Below are positions 16,736 through 24,476 of a DNA stretch of 42,283 bases, piece after piece. The notes beneath the pieces were generated by a model. That model had not been told where the DNA came from. It made no database searches and saw only the letters and a program-made list of their open reading frames with translations. Both the position numbers and the translations under genes were made by a program. The first letter of the stretch is position 1, and the number at the start of each line of letters is the position of its first letter. This DNA comes from Pseudolactococcus raffinolactis NBRC 100932 (GTDB lineage Bacteria > Bacillota > Bacilli > Lactobacillales > Streptococcaceae): positions 1 to 42,283 of the forward strand of contig NZ_BCVN01000014.1 of NCBI RefSeq assembly GCF_001591765.1, given 5' to 3'.

Positions 16736-16758
16736 CTGAGATTTTTCTCGGCTTTTTT
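16736..16758 (+). terminator. Terminator of ABC exporter operon
   Basis: CTGAGA/TCTCGG hairpin with loop TTTT, followed by CTTTTTT. Confidence 0.65.
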
Positions 16759-16760
16759 CG

Positions 16761-16766
16761 TATAAT
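16761..16766 (+). promoter_or_regulatory. -10 box of dut-radA
   Basis: TATAAT directly after the terminator's T-run, 33 bases before the dut ATG. No clear -35 box. Confidence 0.5.
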
Positions 16767-16798
16767 AGAATATAGACATTATAAATATTGGAGAAATC

Positions 16799-17245
16799 AT
16801 GAAAACAAGAGGATTTGAACTGGTCACAGCCTATGAAAACGCAGGCATTGACCTTCCCGCTAGAAGCACCGCACATGCAGCAGGCTACGACTTCATCGCA
16901 GCAGAAACGATCAGCCTAAACCCAGGCGAGATTAAACTCATCCCGACTGGTATTAAAGCCTATATGCAGGCAGGAGAAGTACTTTATCTCTACGACCGCT
17001 CATCAAATCCGCGCAAAAAAGGTTTGGTATTGATCAATAGTGTTGGCGTTATTGACGGCGATTACTACGGCAATTCTGACAACGAAGGCCACATCTTCGC
17101 TCAAATGAAAAATATCACCGACCAAGTCGTTGAAGTTGCCAAAGGTGAACGCATCGTCCAAGGTGTTTTTGCACCATTTCTCTTAGCAGATGCGGACAGT
17201 GCTGAAGGCACACGCATCGGTGGCTTTGGTAGCACAGGGGCATAA
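16799..17245 (+). CDS. dut: dUTP diphosphatase (dUTPase)
   Basis: A 148-residue trimeric-type dUTPase that hydrolyses dUTP to dUMP and pyrophosphate, supplying dTMP synthesis and limiting uracil in DNA. All five motifs are present: AGYD (about 28-31), [11 protein letters not shown] (about 66-76, with the substrate-binding SSN), GVIDGDYYG (about 83-91, catalytic Asp and Tyr), ERIVQGVF near 119-126, and C-terminal GGFGSTG. GGAG precedes the ATG. The stop is followed after one base by radA, so the two are co-translated. Confidence 0.95.
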   Translation: MKTRGFELVTAYENAGIDLPARSTAHAAGYDFIAAETISLNPGEIKLIPTGIKAYMQAGEVLYLYDRSSNPRKKGLVLINSVGVIDGDYYGNSDNEGHIFAQMKNITDQVVEVAKGERIVQGVFAPFLLADADSAEGTRIGGFGSTGA

Positions 17246-17246
17246 G

Positions 17247-18608
17247 ATGGCGAAAGCAAAATCAAAATTCGTCTGCCAATCCTGTGGGTATCAGTCGCCC
17301 AAATATCTGGGGCGCTGTCCTAATTGTGGCGCCTGGAACTCTTTTGTCGAAGAAATTGAAGCCAAAGAGGTCAAAAATGCGCGCGTGACCCTGACTGGGG
17401 AGAAAACGCGACCTGTTAAGCTAGGAGAAGTCGAAAGTCTAGATACACCCCGTGTTTTGACAGAGATGGGCGAGTTTAACCGCGTTCTTGGCGGTGGTGT
17501 TGTACCGGGTAGCTTGATTCTTATCGGTGGTGATCCAGGGATTGGGAAGTCAACCATTCTCTTACAAGTTTCTGTGCAGCTGGCAAATCTCGGGCGTGTC
17601 CTTTATGTGTCAGGCGAGGAATCAGCCCAACAAATCAAGATGCGAGCTGAACGTTTGGGTGATTTGGATTCTGATTTCTACCTCTATGCAGAAAATAATA
17701 TGCAAAATATCCGAGCTGAAATTGAAAAATTGCAGCCAGATTTTCTGGTCATTGACTCCATCCAAACCGTCATGAGCCCCGAAATTACAGGCGTACAAGG
17801 CTCGGTCAGTCAAGTTCGAGAAGTGACCGCAGAACTACTCCAAATCGCAAAAACCAATAATATTGCTACCTTTATCGTCGGTCACGTCACCAAGGAAGGC
17901 AGCCTTGCCGGCCCGAGAATGCTAGAGCATATGGTAGATACGGTGCTTTATTTTGAAGGGGAGCGCCAGCATACTTTTCGGATTCTTCGTGCGGTGAAAA
18001 ACCGGTTCGGCTCAACCAATGAAATCGGAATTTTTGAGATGCAATCTCAAGGACTGGTCGAAGTGACCAATCCCAGCGAGATTTTCTTGGAGGAACGTTT
18101 AGAAGGTGCAACTGGCTCAGCTATTGTTGTTTCAATGGAAGGGACCAGACCTATTTTGGTAGAAATCCAATCGCTTGTCACACCAACGATTTTTGGTAAT
18201 GCTAGACGGACAACCTCAGGTCTTGATTTTAATCGCGTCAGCTTGATTATGGCAGTGCTTGAAAAACGTGCCAATCTATTGCTCCAAAATCAAGACGCCT
18301 ACCTCAAATCAGCTGGTGGTGTCAAATTAGATGAACCAGCCATTGATTTAGCCATTGCGGTTGCCATTGTTTCAAGTTATAAAGAAAAACCGACAGCACC
18401 AGATGTCGCCTTTATCGGTGAAATTGGCTTGACAGGCGAAATTCGCAGGGTCAACCGCATCGAGAGTCGAATCAATGAAGCAGCTAAACTGGGCTTTAAA
18501 AAACTTTATGCCCCTAAAAATTCCTTGGCTGGTTTAGAAATCCCACCATCTATAGAAGTCATTGGTGTCACGACTTTAGCCGAAGTCTTGCAGAAGGTCT
18601 TTTCTTAA
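17247..18608 (+). CDS. radA: DNA repair protein RadA
   Basis: A 453-residue RecA-like DnaB-type helicase acting on recombination branches. The N-terminal C4 zinc finger uses C10, C13, C24 and C27. Walker A is [10 protein letters not shown] (about 94-103), the RadA motif KNRFG is at about 251-255, and a Lon-protease-like domain forms the C-terminus. I place the start at the ATG 1 base after the dut stop, because upstream in-frame residues only overlap dut and the zinc finger begins right after it. The usual Bacillus neighbour disA is absent; yacL follows directly. Confidence 0.96.
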   Translation: MAKAKSKFVCQSCGYQSPKYLGRCPNCGAWNSFVEEIEAKEVKNARVTLTGEKTRPVKLGEVESLDTPRVLTEMGEFNRVLGGGVVPGSLILIGGDPGIGKSTILLQVSVQLANLGRVLYVSGEESAQQIKMRAERLGDLDSDFYLYAENNMQNIRAEIEKLQPDFLVIDSIQTVMSPEITGVQGSVSQVREVTAELLQIAKTNNIATFIVGHVTKEGSLAGPRMLEHMVDTVLYFEGERQHTFRILRAVKNRFGSTNEIGIFEMQSQGLVEVTNPSEIFLEERLEGATGSAIVVSMEGTRPILVEIQSLVTPTIFGNARRTTSGLDFNRVSLIMAVLEKRANLLLQNQDAYLKSAGGVKLDEPAIDLAIAVAIVSSYKEKPTAPDVAFIGEIGLTGEIRRVNRIESRINEAAKLGFKKLYAPKNSLAGLEIPPSIEVIGVTTLAEVLQKVFS

Positions 18609-18639
18609 ACAAGGTATTTTTAAGCTAAGTATGATAAAA

Positions 18640-18680
18640 TAAGGATGTGTCCCATTTGGCGACACGTCTTTATTTTTCTA
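18640..18680 (+). terminator. radA terminator
   Basis: A hairpin with GTGTC/GACAC at its core, followed by TCTTTATTTTT. It separates dut-radA from the structured yacL leader. Confidence 0.65.
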
Positions 18681-18716
18681 GTATGGTAGCGCAACCAATT
18701 TATCATACGTACGCAC

Positions 18717-18826
18717 TTGAGTTTCGGCTCCTTGAGACTAGGAAAATTGAAAGTTCACAGGAACATTGTTCATAGCTGTTTTTCCTATTTTTCATAGTCT
18801 CAAAGTAGTCGCCTCAACATCTTAAA
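18717..18826 (+). ncRNA. Candidate cis-regulatory RNA upstream of yacL (copy A)
   Basis: Nested helices. P0 is TTGAG (18717-18721) plus GC (18727-18728) with GCCTCAA (18811-18817), and leaves a TTTCG bulge. P1 is TTGAGAC (18732-18738) with GTCTCAA (18797-18803). P2 is TAGGAAAA (18739-18746) with TTTTCCTA (18780-18787). A small GTTC/GAAC hairpin lies within. The 5' string TTGAGTTTCGGCTCCTTG and the 3' string AGTCGCCTCAACATCTTAA recur upstream of ackA, where P1 has different but still complementary bases. The 3' strand CCTC can alternatively pair with GAGG of the yacL ribosome site. I know of no named RNA family that fits. Confidence 0.7.
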
Positions 18827-18836
18827 GGAGGAATGT

Positions 18837-19910
18837 ATGAAAAGAATCATCATTCACGCCTTGATGGCTATTGTCGGCGCAACGCTTGGCAATACGTTTC
18901 TACCCGAATTTTGGGTACTCATCCATCAAAGGCAATTTGAAAACAACGCAGTAGTCAATAGTTTAATTGGCGCAATTATTTTTCTGATTTTTTCTTTTAT
19001 ATTTATCAGACTACTGTTGAATTTTGTCGAAAAAATTGACCAAACGATTGCAACCATCAATATTCCAAAAATCACATGGGGATTTTTGGGTGGTGTGATT
19101 GGTCTTGTTATTGGCGCCATTGCAAGTATTCCGCTGTGGATTTTACGGACACCGATTTTATCAACGATCATTCCGTTTTTATTGATGATGTTGACTATTT
19201 ATGTTGGTTATAGTATTTCTTCAAAACGAGAAGCTGATATTTTCAAATTTTTCAGTCGGAAAAAAGCAGCGGTAACTGAAAAACCGGAAAAACATGATAA
19301 AAGAGACAAGCGTAAAAATAAAAATTACGCTAAATTATTGGATACCAGTGTCCTGATTGACGGTCGGATTTTCGATATTCTTAAAACAGGCTTTTTGGAT
19401 GGCGAAATCATCGTTCCAAATTTTGTCTTGTTAGAGTTGCAACTACTGTCTGACAGTAATGATAATTTAAAACGTGCCAAAGGTCGCAGAGGCCTTGATT
19501 TAGTCAATGACATGAAAGAAATTGCCAAGGTTACAGTGACAAGCAAGGACTATTCTGATATTCATGAAGTGGATACCAAGCTTTTGCGTTATGCGTCTGA
19601 AACTGGTGCAGCACTGGTTACTAATGATTTCAATCTCAATAAAGTCGCTGAAATCCAGGGTGTTCAGGTTTTGAATATCAACGATTTGGCAAATGCAGTG
19701 AAGCCGCAGTTGATCGTCGGTGATACACTTGACATTCAAATAGTGAAAAAAGGGACGGAGCGTCGTCAAGGAATTGGTTATCTGCCGGACGGTACGATGA
19801 TTGTCGTGGAAGAAACAGCTGATTTGATTGATAAAACGGTTAGAATCGAAGTGACTAAGTCGCTTCAAACCTCAGCTGGTCGTATGATCTTCGGAGAACT
19901 AGCACGATGA
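18837..19910 (+). CDS. yacL: YacL-like PIN/TRAM-domain membrane protein
   Basis: A 357-residue protein with four N-terminal membrane segments (about 5-135), a basic linker (EKHDKRDKRKNKN, near 151-163), a PIN domain starting LLDTSVLIDGRIFDIL (about 167-182, first catalytic Asp) with further acidic residues including TNDFN near 262, and a C-terminal TRAM domain (about 285-350). PIN domains are usually nucleases and TRAM domains bind RNA, so a membrane-anchored RNase is plausible; the exact role is unknown. AAAGGAGG precedes the ATG. Its stop overlaps the ispD start. It is preceded by the structured leader. Confidence 0.92.
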   Translation: MKRIIIHALMAIVGATLGNTFLPEFWVLIHQRQFENNAVVNSLIGAIIFLIFSFIFIRLLLNFVEKIDQTIATINIPKITWGFLGGVIGLVIGAIASIPLWILRTPILSTIIPFLLMMLTIYVGYSISSKREADIFKFFSRKKAAVTEKPEKHDKRDKRKNKNYAKLLDTSVLIDGRIFDILKTGFLDGEIIVPNFVLLELQLLSDSNDNLKRAKGRRGLDLVNDMKEIAKVTVTSKDYSDIHEVDTKLLRYASETGAALVTNDFNLNKVAEIQGVQVLNINDLANAVKPQLIVGDTLDIQIVKKGTERRQGIGYLPDGTMIVVEETADLIDKTVRIEVTKSLQTSAGRMIFGELAR

Positions 19911-20587
19911 TCGGGCAGGTTCACAAAGCATATAGTGCCGTGCTTTTGGCTGCTGGTTCAGGCAGTCGAATGGCAGCTGATCGTAATAAAATTTTTTTGA
20001 CACTAGCAGACAAAGCGATTTTTCAATATGCGCTAGATTTATTTTTGTCAGACTCAGATTGCAAGCAAGTGATTTTGGTCGGGAAAACTGAAGAAAAAGC
20101 CTACTTTACGGATTTTTTGTCAGACCGCGTGTGCTTTGTTGTAGGCGGTGTTGAACGACAAGATTCAGTTAGACATGCACTTGCGCATGTTTCGGAGGCT
20201 GCGGTCATGATTCATGACGGGGCACGCCCATTTGTCACGCTATCTGAGTTGGCTGCCCTAAAAGCCCATAATAATGCGATCTTAGCTGTACCTGTCAAGG
20301 ATACAATTAAGCAAGTAGATGCTGACAGAAACATTAGTCAGACAGTGCCACGCGATAATCTTTGGGGCGCACAAACACCTCAATTTTTCGAAACCAGTCT
20401 CATCCAAGAGGTGCATCAAATCGCTCATTCGAAAGGCTTTCTGGGCACTGACGATGCCAGTTTGGTCGAGGTCTTTTCAGAAATGCCTGTGACCATTGTC
20501 CCAGGGTCTTATGAAAACATCAAAATCACGACGCCGGAAGATTTGATTTTTGGGCAAGCGATTTTGGACAATCGGTCTAAGGCCTGA
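19907..20587 (+). CDS. ispD: 2-C-methyl-D-erythritol 4-phosphate cytidylyltransferase
   Basis: A 226-residue cytidylyltransferase. The signature LLAAGSGSRM with the following basic residues (about 13-26) is the CTP-binding loop. IHDGARPFV (about 103-111), VPVKDTIKQVD (about 127-137) and WGAQTPQFF (about 152-160) match IspD. It joins CTP to MEP, the third step of the non-mevalonate isoprenoid pathway. The related TarI makes CDP-ribitol, but ispF nearby supports IspD. ATG at 19907 overlaps the yacL stop by 4 bases, with GGAGA upstream. Confidence 0.93.
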   Translation: MIGQVHKAYSAVLLAAGSGSRMAADRNKIFLTLADKAIFQYALDLFLSDSDCKQVILVGKTEEKAYFTDFLSDRVCFVVGGVERQDSVRHALAHVSEAAVMIHDGARPFVTLSELAALKAHNNAILAVPVKDTIKQVDADRNISQTVPRDNLWGAQTPQFFETSLIQEVHQIAHSKGFLGTDDASLVEVFSEMPVTIVPGSYENIKITTPEDLIFGQAILDNRSKA

Positions 20588-20592
20588 CGTAT

Positions 20593-20620
20593 TTGAGAAA
20601 TACTTTTGCTAGAATATAAT
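20593..20620 (+). promoter_or_regulatory. Internal promoter before the AIM24 gene
   Basis: TTGAGA (20593-20598), a 16-base spacer and TATAAT (20615-20620). It would transcribe aim24 and ispF independently of yacL-ispD. Confidence 0.65.
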
Positions 20621-20642
20621 CAAAAGATTGGAGTGGAAGATT

Positions 20643-21404
20643 ATGCCTGATAACAAAATGAAGTACACCATTGACAGCAATATGCAATTTCCGATGATTG
20701 AAATTGCACTGGAAACAGGAGAGTTTGCCTACATTCAGCGTGGCAGTATGATTTATCATAATGCTGCGGTTACGCTGACGTCTGAGCTGAATGCCAAAGG
20801 TAGCGGAATTGGCAAGTTGTTCAAAGCGGCGGGTCGCGCCATGACATCTGGTGAGAGCGTCTTTATTACCAAAGCGGTGTCAAGCAATGACAACGGTATT
20901 ATCGCACTTGCACCTTCAACACCTGGTCAAGTTATGCCCTTAGACCTTGGAGCTAAACAGTACCGACTAAATGACGGTGCCTTTCTAGCACTTGATGGTA
21001 GCGCTCAGTATACCATGGAGCGTCAAAGTGTCGGGAAAGCTTTCTTCGGTGGTCAAGGGGGTCTGTTTGTGATGACCACCAACGGTATTGGCACACTTCT
21101 AGTCAATGCCTTTGGTAGCATCAAAAAAATTGAGCTCCAAAGTCAAGAAATCACAATCGACAATGCCCATGTTGTCGCCTGGTCAGATACCTTGGATTAC
21201 AATATTCACCTAGAGAATGGTTTCGTCCAGTCCATCGGAACAGGCGAAGGCATCGTCAACACCTTCCAAGGTACTGGTGAAATCTACGTGCAAAGTCTCA
21301 ACATTGAAACTTTTGCCAACATCATGAAAAATTATATCGTAACAGACGGACGCTCAAGTTCATCTGGCAACCCGCTAGGAGGACTATTTGATGCCCTCAC
21401 TTAA
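20643..21404 (+). CDS. AIM24/DUF124 family protein
   Basis: A 253-residue beta-rich protein of the AIM24 (TIGR00266-like) family, with the N-terminal phrase FAYIQRGSMIYHNAAV, a glycine-rich centre (FGGQGGLF) and the C-terminal GSGNPLGGLFDALT-like tail typical of the family. The biochemical role is unknown; the yeast namesake is mitochondrial. The ATG at 20643 follows GGAGTGG; the in-frame TTG at 20628 overlaps that site. It separates ispD from ispF, which are adjacent in Bacillus, and has its own promoter. Its 3' end overlaps ispF by 14 bases. Confidence 0.85.
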   Translation: MPDNKMKYTIDSNMQFPMIEIALETGEFAYIQRGSMIYHNAAVTLTSELNAKGSGIGKLFKAAGRAMTSGESVFITKAVSSNDNGIIALAPSTPGQVMPLDLGAKQYRLNDGAFLALDGSAQYTMERQSVGKAFFGGQGGLFVMTTNGIGTLLVNAFGSIKKIELQSQEITIDNAHVVAWSDTLDYNIHLENGFVQSIGTGEGIVNTFQGTGEIYVQSLNIETFANIMKNYIVTDGRSSSSGNPLGGLFDALT

Positions 21405-21873
21405 AATCGGTCATGGCTATGACGTTCACCAACTTGTAACAGGTCGTGAGTTGATTATTGGCGGTGTGAACATCTCGCATGAGACTGGGCTTCTAGGCCA
21501 TTCGGATGCAGATGTGCTTTTACACGCCATCACGGATGCTATCATTGGGGCATTGGGTATGGGTGATATTGGTCATGCTTTTCCGGATACTAATCCAGAA
21601 ACGGAAGGCATCGCTTCAACGCAAATCCTAGCTGACATCTATCAAAAAATGGTCGAAAAAGGCTATGAAATTGGCAATATTGACGCCACGATCTTAGCAG
21701 AGGCTCCAAAAATGGCACCACATTTACAAGAGATGAAACAAAATATCACCAGAATTTTACAGACAGATATTACCAATATCAATATCAAAGCAACAACAAC
21801 TGAAAAACTAGGTTTTGTCGGTCGTCGTGAAGGCATGGCTTGTGAAGCGGTCGTCTTAATTAGTCAAGTTTAG
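21391..21873 (+). CDS. ispF: 2-C-methyl-D-erythritol 2,4-cyclodiphosphate synthase
   Basis: A 160-residue trimeric enzyme that cyclises CDP-ME 2-phosphate to MEcPP in the MEP pathway. Metal ligands are visible in GHGYDVHQ (Asp and His, about 7-14) and HSDADVLLHA (about 36-45). IDATILAEAPKM and the C-terminal ATTTEKLGFVGRREG also match. The ATG at 21391 has AGGAGG 8 bases upstream, and the gene overlaps aim24 by 14 bases. Together with ispD it shows that at least part of the MEP pathway is encoded; the other genes are outside the window. Confidence 0.96.
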   Translation: MPSLKIGHGYDVHQLVTGRELIIGGVNISHETGLLGHSDADVLLHAITDAIIGALGMGDIGHAFPDTNPETEGIASTQILADIYQKMVEKGYEIGNIDATILAEAPKMAPHLQEMKQNITRILQTDITNINIKATTTEKLGFVGRREGMACEAVVLISQV

Positions 21874-21902
21874 CATCTTGAGTTAGAGCCAATAAAATGA
21901 GG

Positions 21903-21933
21903 AAAGCGCAGTAAGAAAGTTAGCGCTTTTTTT
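21903..21933 (+). terminator. ispF terminator
   Basis: AAAGCGC pairs with GCGCTTT and is followed by T4. It separates ispF from gltX. Confidence 0.75.
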
Positions 21934-21973
21934 AATATTTTGGTAAAATAGGAATGACGATTGAAACAAAAGT

Positions 21974-21997
21974 TTATAAACCAATTCTGGTTTATAA
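21974..21997 (+). promoter_or_regulatory. Perfect dyad upstream of gltX
   Basis: TTATAAACCA (21974-21983) and TGGTTTATAA (21988-21997) are perfect inverted repeats with a 4-base spacer. They lie 21 bases before the gltX start and after a TAAAAT -10 candidate near 21944, so the dyad would sit in the leader as an operator or an RNA hairpin. Confidence 0.6.
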
Positions 21998-22017
21998 GTT
22001 AGATTAAGGACGTAAAA

Positions 22018-23466
22018 ATGACAAACAAAATTCGTGTGCGTTACGCACCATCACCTACTGGCTTATTGCACATCGGAAATGCGCGGACTGCACTTTTTAA
22101 CTACTTGTATGCCCGTCATCATGGTGGCGATTTTATCATCCGTATCGAAGATACAGACCGTAAACGCCACGTTGAAGATGGCGAGCGTTCGCAGCTCGAT
22201 AACTTGCGTTGGCTTGGGATTGACTGGGATGAATCACCTGAAACACATGAGAATTACCGTCAATCTGAACGCTTGTCACTTTATCAAACCTATATCGATG
22301 AACTACTCGCATCAGGTAAGGCTTATAAATCATACAAAACAGAAGAAGAAATCGCAGCTGATCGTGAAGCACAAGAAGCTAAAGGTCTACCGCCAGTTTA
22401 CATCAGCGAATACGCTGGTTTGACTGAAGCTGAAATCGCTGATTACATGGCGCAGCGTGAAGCTGACGGCATTGTGCCAACGGTTCGGATCAGAGTACCA
22501 GAAGGTTCTATCTACAAATGGCATGACATCGTTAAAGGCGATATCGAGTTTGAAGGTAAGAACATCGGTGGTGACTGGGTTATTCAAAAACGTGATGGTT
22601 ATCCAACTTATAACTTCGCAGTTGTTGTTGACGATCACGATATGCAAATTTCTCATGTCATTCGTGGGGATGACCATATTGCCAACACACCAAAACAATT
22701 AATGATTTACGAAGCGCTCGGTTGGGATGTGCCTGAATTTGGTCACATGACCTTGATCATCAACTCTGAAACTGGTAAAAAATTATCTAAGCGCGATACC
22801 AATACCCTGCAATTTATCGAAGACTATCGTAAAAAAGGTTACTTATCAGAAGCCGTTTTCAACTTTATCGCTTTGTTAGGTTGGAATCCTGGTGGTGAAG
22901 AAGAGATCTTCTCTCAAGCCCAATTGATTGACTTGTTCGATGAAAATCGTTTGTCTAAATCGCCTGCAGCATTTGACCAGAAGAAACTGGACTGGTTGGA
23001 TAACGACTACATCAAACATGCCGATTTGGATAAAATCTTTGACATGGCGAAACCATTCTTAGAAGCTGCTGGTCGTTTGGATGACAAGTCGAAACATTTG
23101 GTTGAGCTTTACCAACCTCAGTTAAAATCAGTAGATGAAATCGTGCCCTTAACGGATCTCTTTTATGCTGAGTTCCCATCACTTTCTGATGCTGCAAAAG
23201 AAGTTTTAGCTACTGAGACTGCACCCATTGTCATCAAAGCCTTTAAAGAAAAACTTGAAGGTTTGGCGGATGTGGATTATGTTAAAGACAACATTTTCCC
23301 GCTGATCAAGGAAGTGCAAAAAGAAACAGGTATCAAGGGGAAAAATCTCTTCATGCCGATCCGAATCGCCGTTTCCGGTGAAATGCATGGTCCTGAGTTG
23401 CCAGATACGATTTACCTTCTAGGCAAGGAAAAAGCTGTGAATCACTTGGCACAGTTTATCAAATAA
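22018..23466 (+). CDS. gltX: Glutamyl-tRNA synthetase
   Basis: A 482-residue class I synthetase of the bacterial non-discriminating type usual in Firmicutes. The HIGH motif is [16 protein letters not shown] (HIGN, about 18-21). KMSKS appears as KLSKR (about 254-258). The anticodon-binding alpha-helical domain fills the C-terminal third. The protein is full length. AAGGA precedes the ATG. Position after ispF matches the Bacillus order. The GNAT gene follows after 2 bases. In organisms without glutaminyl-tRNA synthetase it also charges tRNA-Gln for amidation. Confidence 0.97.
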   Translation: MTNKIRVRYAPSPTGLLHIGNARTALFNYLYARHHGGDFIIRIEDTDRKRHVEDGERSQLDNLRWLGIDWDESPETHENYRQSERLSLYQTYIDELLASGKAYKSYKTEEEIAADREAQEAKGLPPVYISEYAGLTEAEIADYMAQREADGIVPTVRIRVPEGSIYKWHDIVKGDIEFEGKNIGGDWVIQKRDGYPTYNFAVVVDDHDMQISHVIRGDDHIANTPKQLMIYEALGWDVPEFGHMTLIINSETGKKLSKRDTNTLQFIEDYRKKGYLSEAVFNFIALLGWNPGGEEEIFSQAQLIDLFDENRLSKSPAAFDQKKLDWLDNDYIKHADLDKIFDMAKPFLEAAGRLDDKSKHLVELYQPQLKSVDEIVPLTDLFYAEFPSLSDAAKEVLATETAPIVIKAFKEKLEGLADVDYVKDNIFPLIKEVQKETGIKGKNLFMPIRIAVSGEMHGPELPDTIYLLGKEKAVNHLAQFIK

Positions 23467-23468
23467 AA

Positions 23469-23957
23469 ATGTTTCAGTATCTATTGATTGAAACTGATGA
23501 AAAATATCCTGAGATTTTGGCACTCTATGAGCGCAATCAGGATTTTTTTGCATTGAGTCAGAGCAGTGCCGTGACTTTAGCACAAGTTGATGCCGATGTG
23601 CATGCGGGACCAGAAAATCTTGCACCAGAAAATAAGAAATATTTCTTGATTACGGATGACAATGAGACGCCGATTGCCGTTCTGGACTATGCGCTGGGTT
23701 ATCCTGATGACCAAACGGTGTTCATTGGTTTACTTATCGTGGATAAGATTTTTCGGGGGCAAGGGTTAGGACATAAAATTGTAGCGGAGCAGTTGGGTCA
23801 TTTTCGCAGTATCGGGATGCGCAAAGTTCGAATAGCCGTCCTTGATAATAATCCTGCAGGTCTTACTTTTTGGCAAGGACTAGGTTTTGAAATTATTGAA
23901 AAGAATAAACACTCAACTGATGGTGATTTGGTTCACGTTTTGAGTTATACTTTATAA
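23469..23957 (+). CDS. GNAT-family N-acetyltransferase
   Basis: A 162-residue GNAT protein. The acetyl-CoA-binding motif A is seen as VDKIFRGQGLGHKIV (about 90-104, R-G-Q-G-L-G), followed by the NPAGLTFWQGLGFEI motif B region (about 128-142). The substrate is not evident. The ATG is 2 bases after the gltX stop without its own strong ribosome site, so translation probably depends on gltX. Confidence 0.85.
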   Translation: MFQYLLIETDEKYPEILALYERNQDFFALSQSSAVTLAQVDADVHAGPENLAPENKKYFLITDDNETPIAVLDYALGYPDDQTVFIGLLIVDKIFRGQGLGHKIVAEQLGHFRSIGMRKVRIAVLDNNPAGLTFWQGLGFEIIEKNKHSTDGDLVHVLSYTL

Positions 23958-24010
23958 AATGCTCTTGTAGAGCTTGTGCAGTTTTTCTATATTTTATATT
24001 CTAGTAAAAT

Positions 24011-24046
24011 CAAAAACGGTCTTTGTGAAAACAGAGACCGTTTTTG
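24011..24046. terminator. Bidirectional terminator after gltX-GNAT
   Basis: A near-perfect hairpin (CAAAAACGGTCTTTGT with ACAGAGACCGTTTTT, loop GAAA) with A and T runs on both sides. A smaller GCTCT/AGAGC hairpin lies just upstream at about 23962-23974. Confidence 0.85.
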
Positions 24047-24154
24047 ATTTGCAGTGGCGAACGTTTATTTATAAATGATTAGCTTTTATGAAAAAATGTT
24101 TTTAATCTAACATTATAGTTTAAGATAGTGGCTGTCTTGAAAAGAGATGCTTGT

Positions 24155-24274
24155 TTGTCAGAATTTGAAACAATTCAAGTCTTATTTAGCTTTGGTATGT
24201 TTACCATTGCTTTGATTGGCTTAGTTGTGAAACTGCATAATCATGACGAAAAAAATAACCGTCTCTCACTTTAA
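24155..24274 (+). CDS. Holin-like type I toxin (Hol-Tox-like)
   Basis: A 39-residue peptide starting at TTG: MSEFETIQVLFSFGMF, then TIALIGLVVKL as one membrane segment, and a short polar tail. The FETIQ-x-x-x-x-FGMFTIALI pattern is that of the small holin-like toxin family of Firmicutes. A longer form starting at GTG 24128 is possible but has no ribosome site; GAGATG lies just before the TTG. The 3' end runs into a hairpin that is the terminator of an opposing RNA driven by a consensus promoter at 24360-24388. The gene is too short for routine calling. Expected action is membrane damage when unsilenced. Confidence 0.75.
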   Translation: MSEFETIQVLFSFGMFTIALIGLVVKLHNHDEKNNRLSL

Positions 24275-24353
24275 CGTAAGTTTGACAGTTATCCTTTAAC
24301 TATTTATCAGCTACCGTCTTAAACGGTACTACTGGAAGCGCGTGCTTTTTTAG
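24250..24353 (-). ncRNA. Putative antisense RNA antitoxin
   Basis: From the promoter at 24360-24388, a minus-strand RNA would start near 24353 and end at a terminator. The terminator is GACAGTTAT/ATAACCGTC in plus-strand arms 24284-24292 and 24255-24263, followed on the minus strand by seven T. The roughly 100-base RNA overlaps the last codons and 3' untranslated region of the toxin mRNA, the typical layout of convergent type I toxin-antitoxin pairs. It has no open frame of note. Confidence 0.7.
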
Positions 24354-24359
24354 ACTTTG

Positions 24360-24388
24360 ATTATAGCAAGCAGCAAAATATTTGTCAA
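24360..24388 (-). promoter_or_regulatory. Consensus promoter of the antisense RNA
   Basis: On the minus strand TTGACA (24383-24388) and TATAAT (24360-24365) are both perfect consensus with a 17-base spacer, making it the best sigma-A promoter in the window. No gene on that strand follows, only the antisense RNA. Confidence 0.85.
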
Positions 24389-24476
24389 ATTATCAGAATT
24401 GCTATTATTCTGGATCCAATTGACTGACGATATGTTAAGATACGTTAAAGAAAGGTAAGGTTAATTTTTCTTTGAT

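Noticed and set aside
19500-19868. 122-codon minus-strand frame inside yacL
   Set aside because: Opposite-strand shadow of a confident gene; no start signals.
20628-20642. Earlier TTG start for the AIM24 protein
   Set aside because: It overlaps the GGAGTGG ribosome site that serves the ATG at 20643.
22387-22698. Minus-strand frame inside gltX
   Set aside because: Shadow frame; composition rich in His, Asn and Val as expected from antisense of a real gene.
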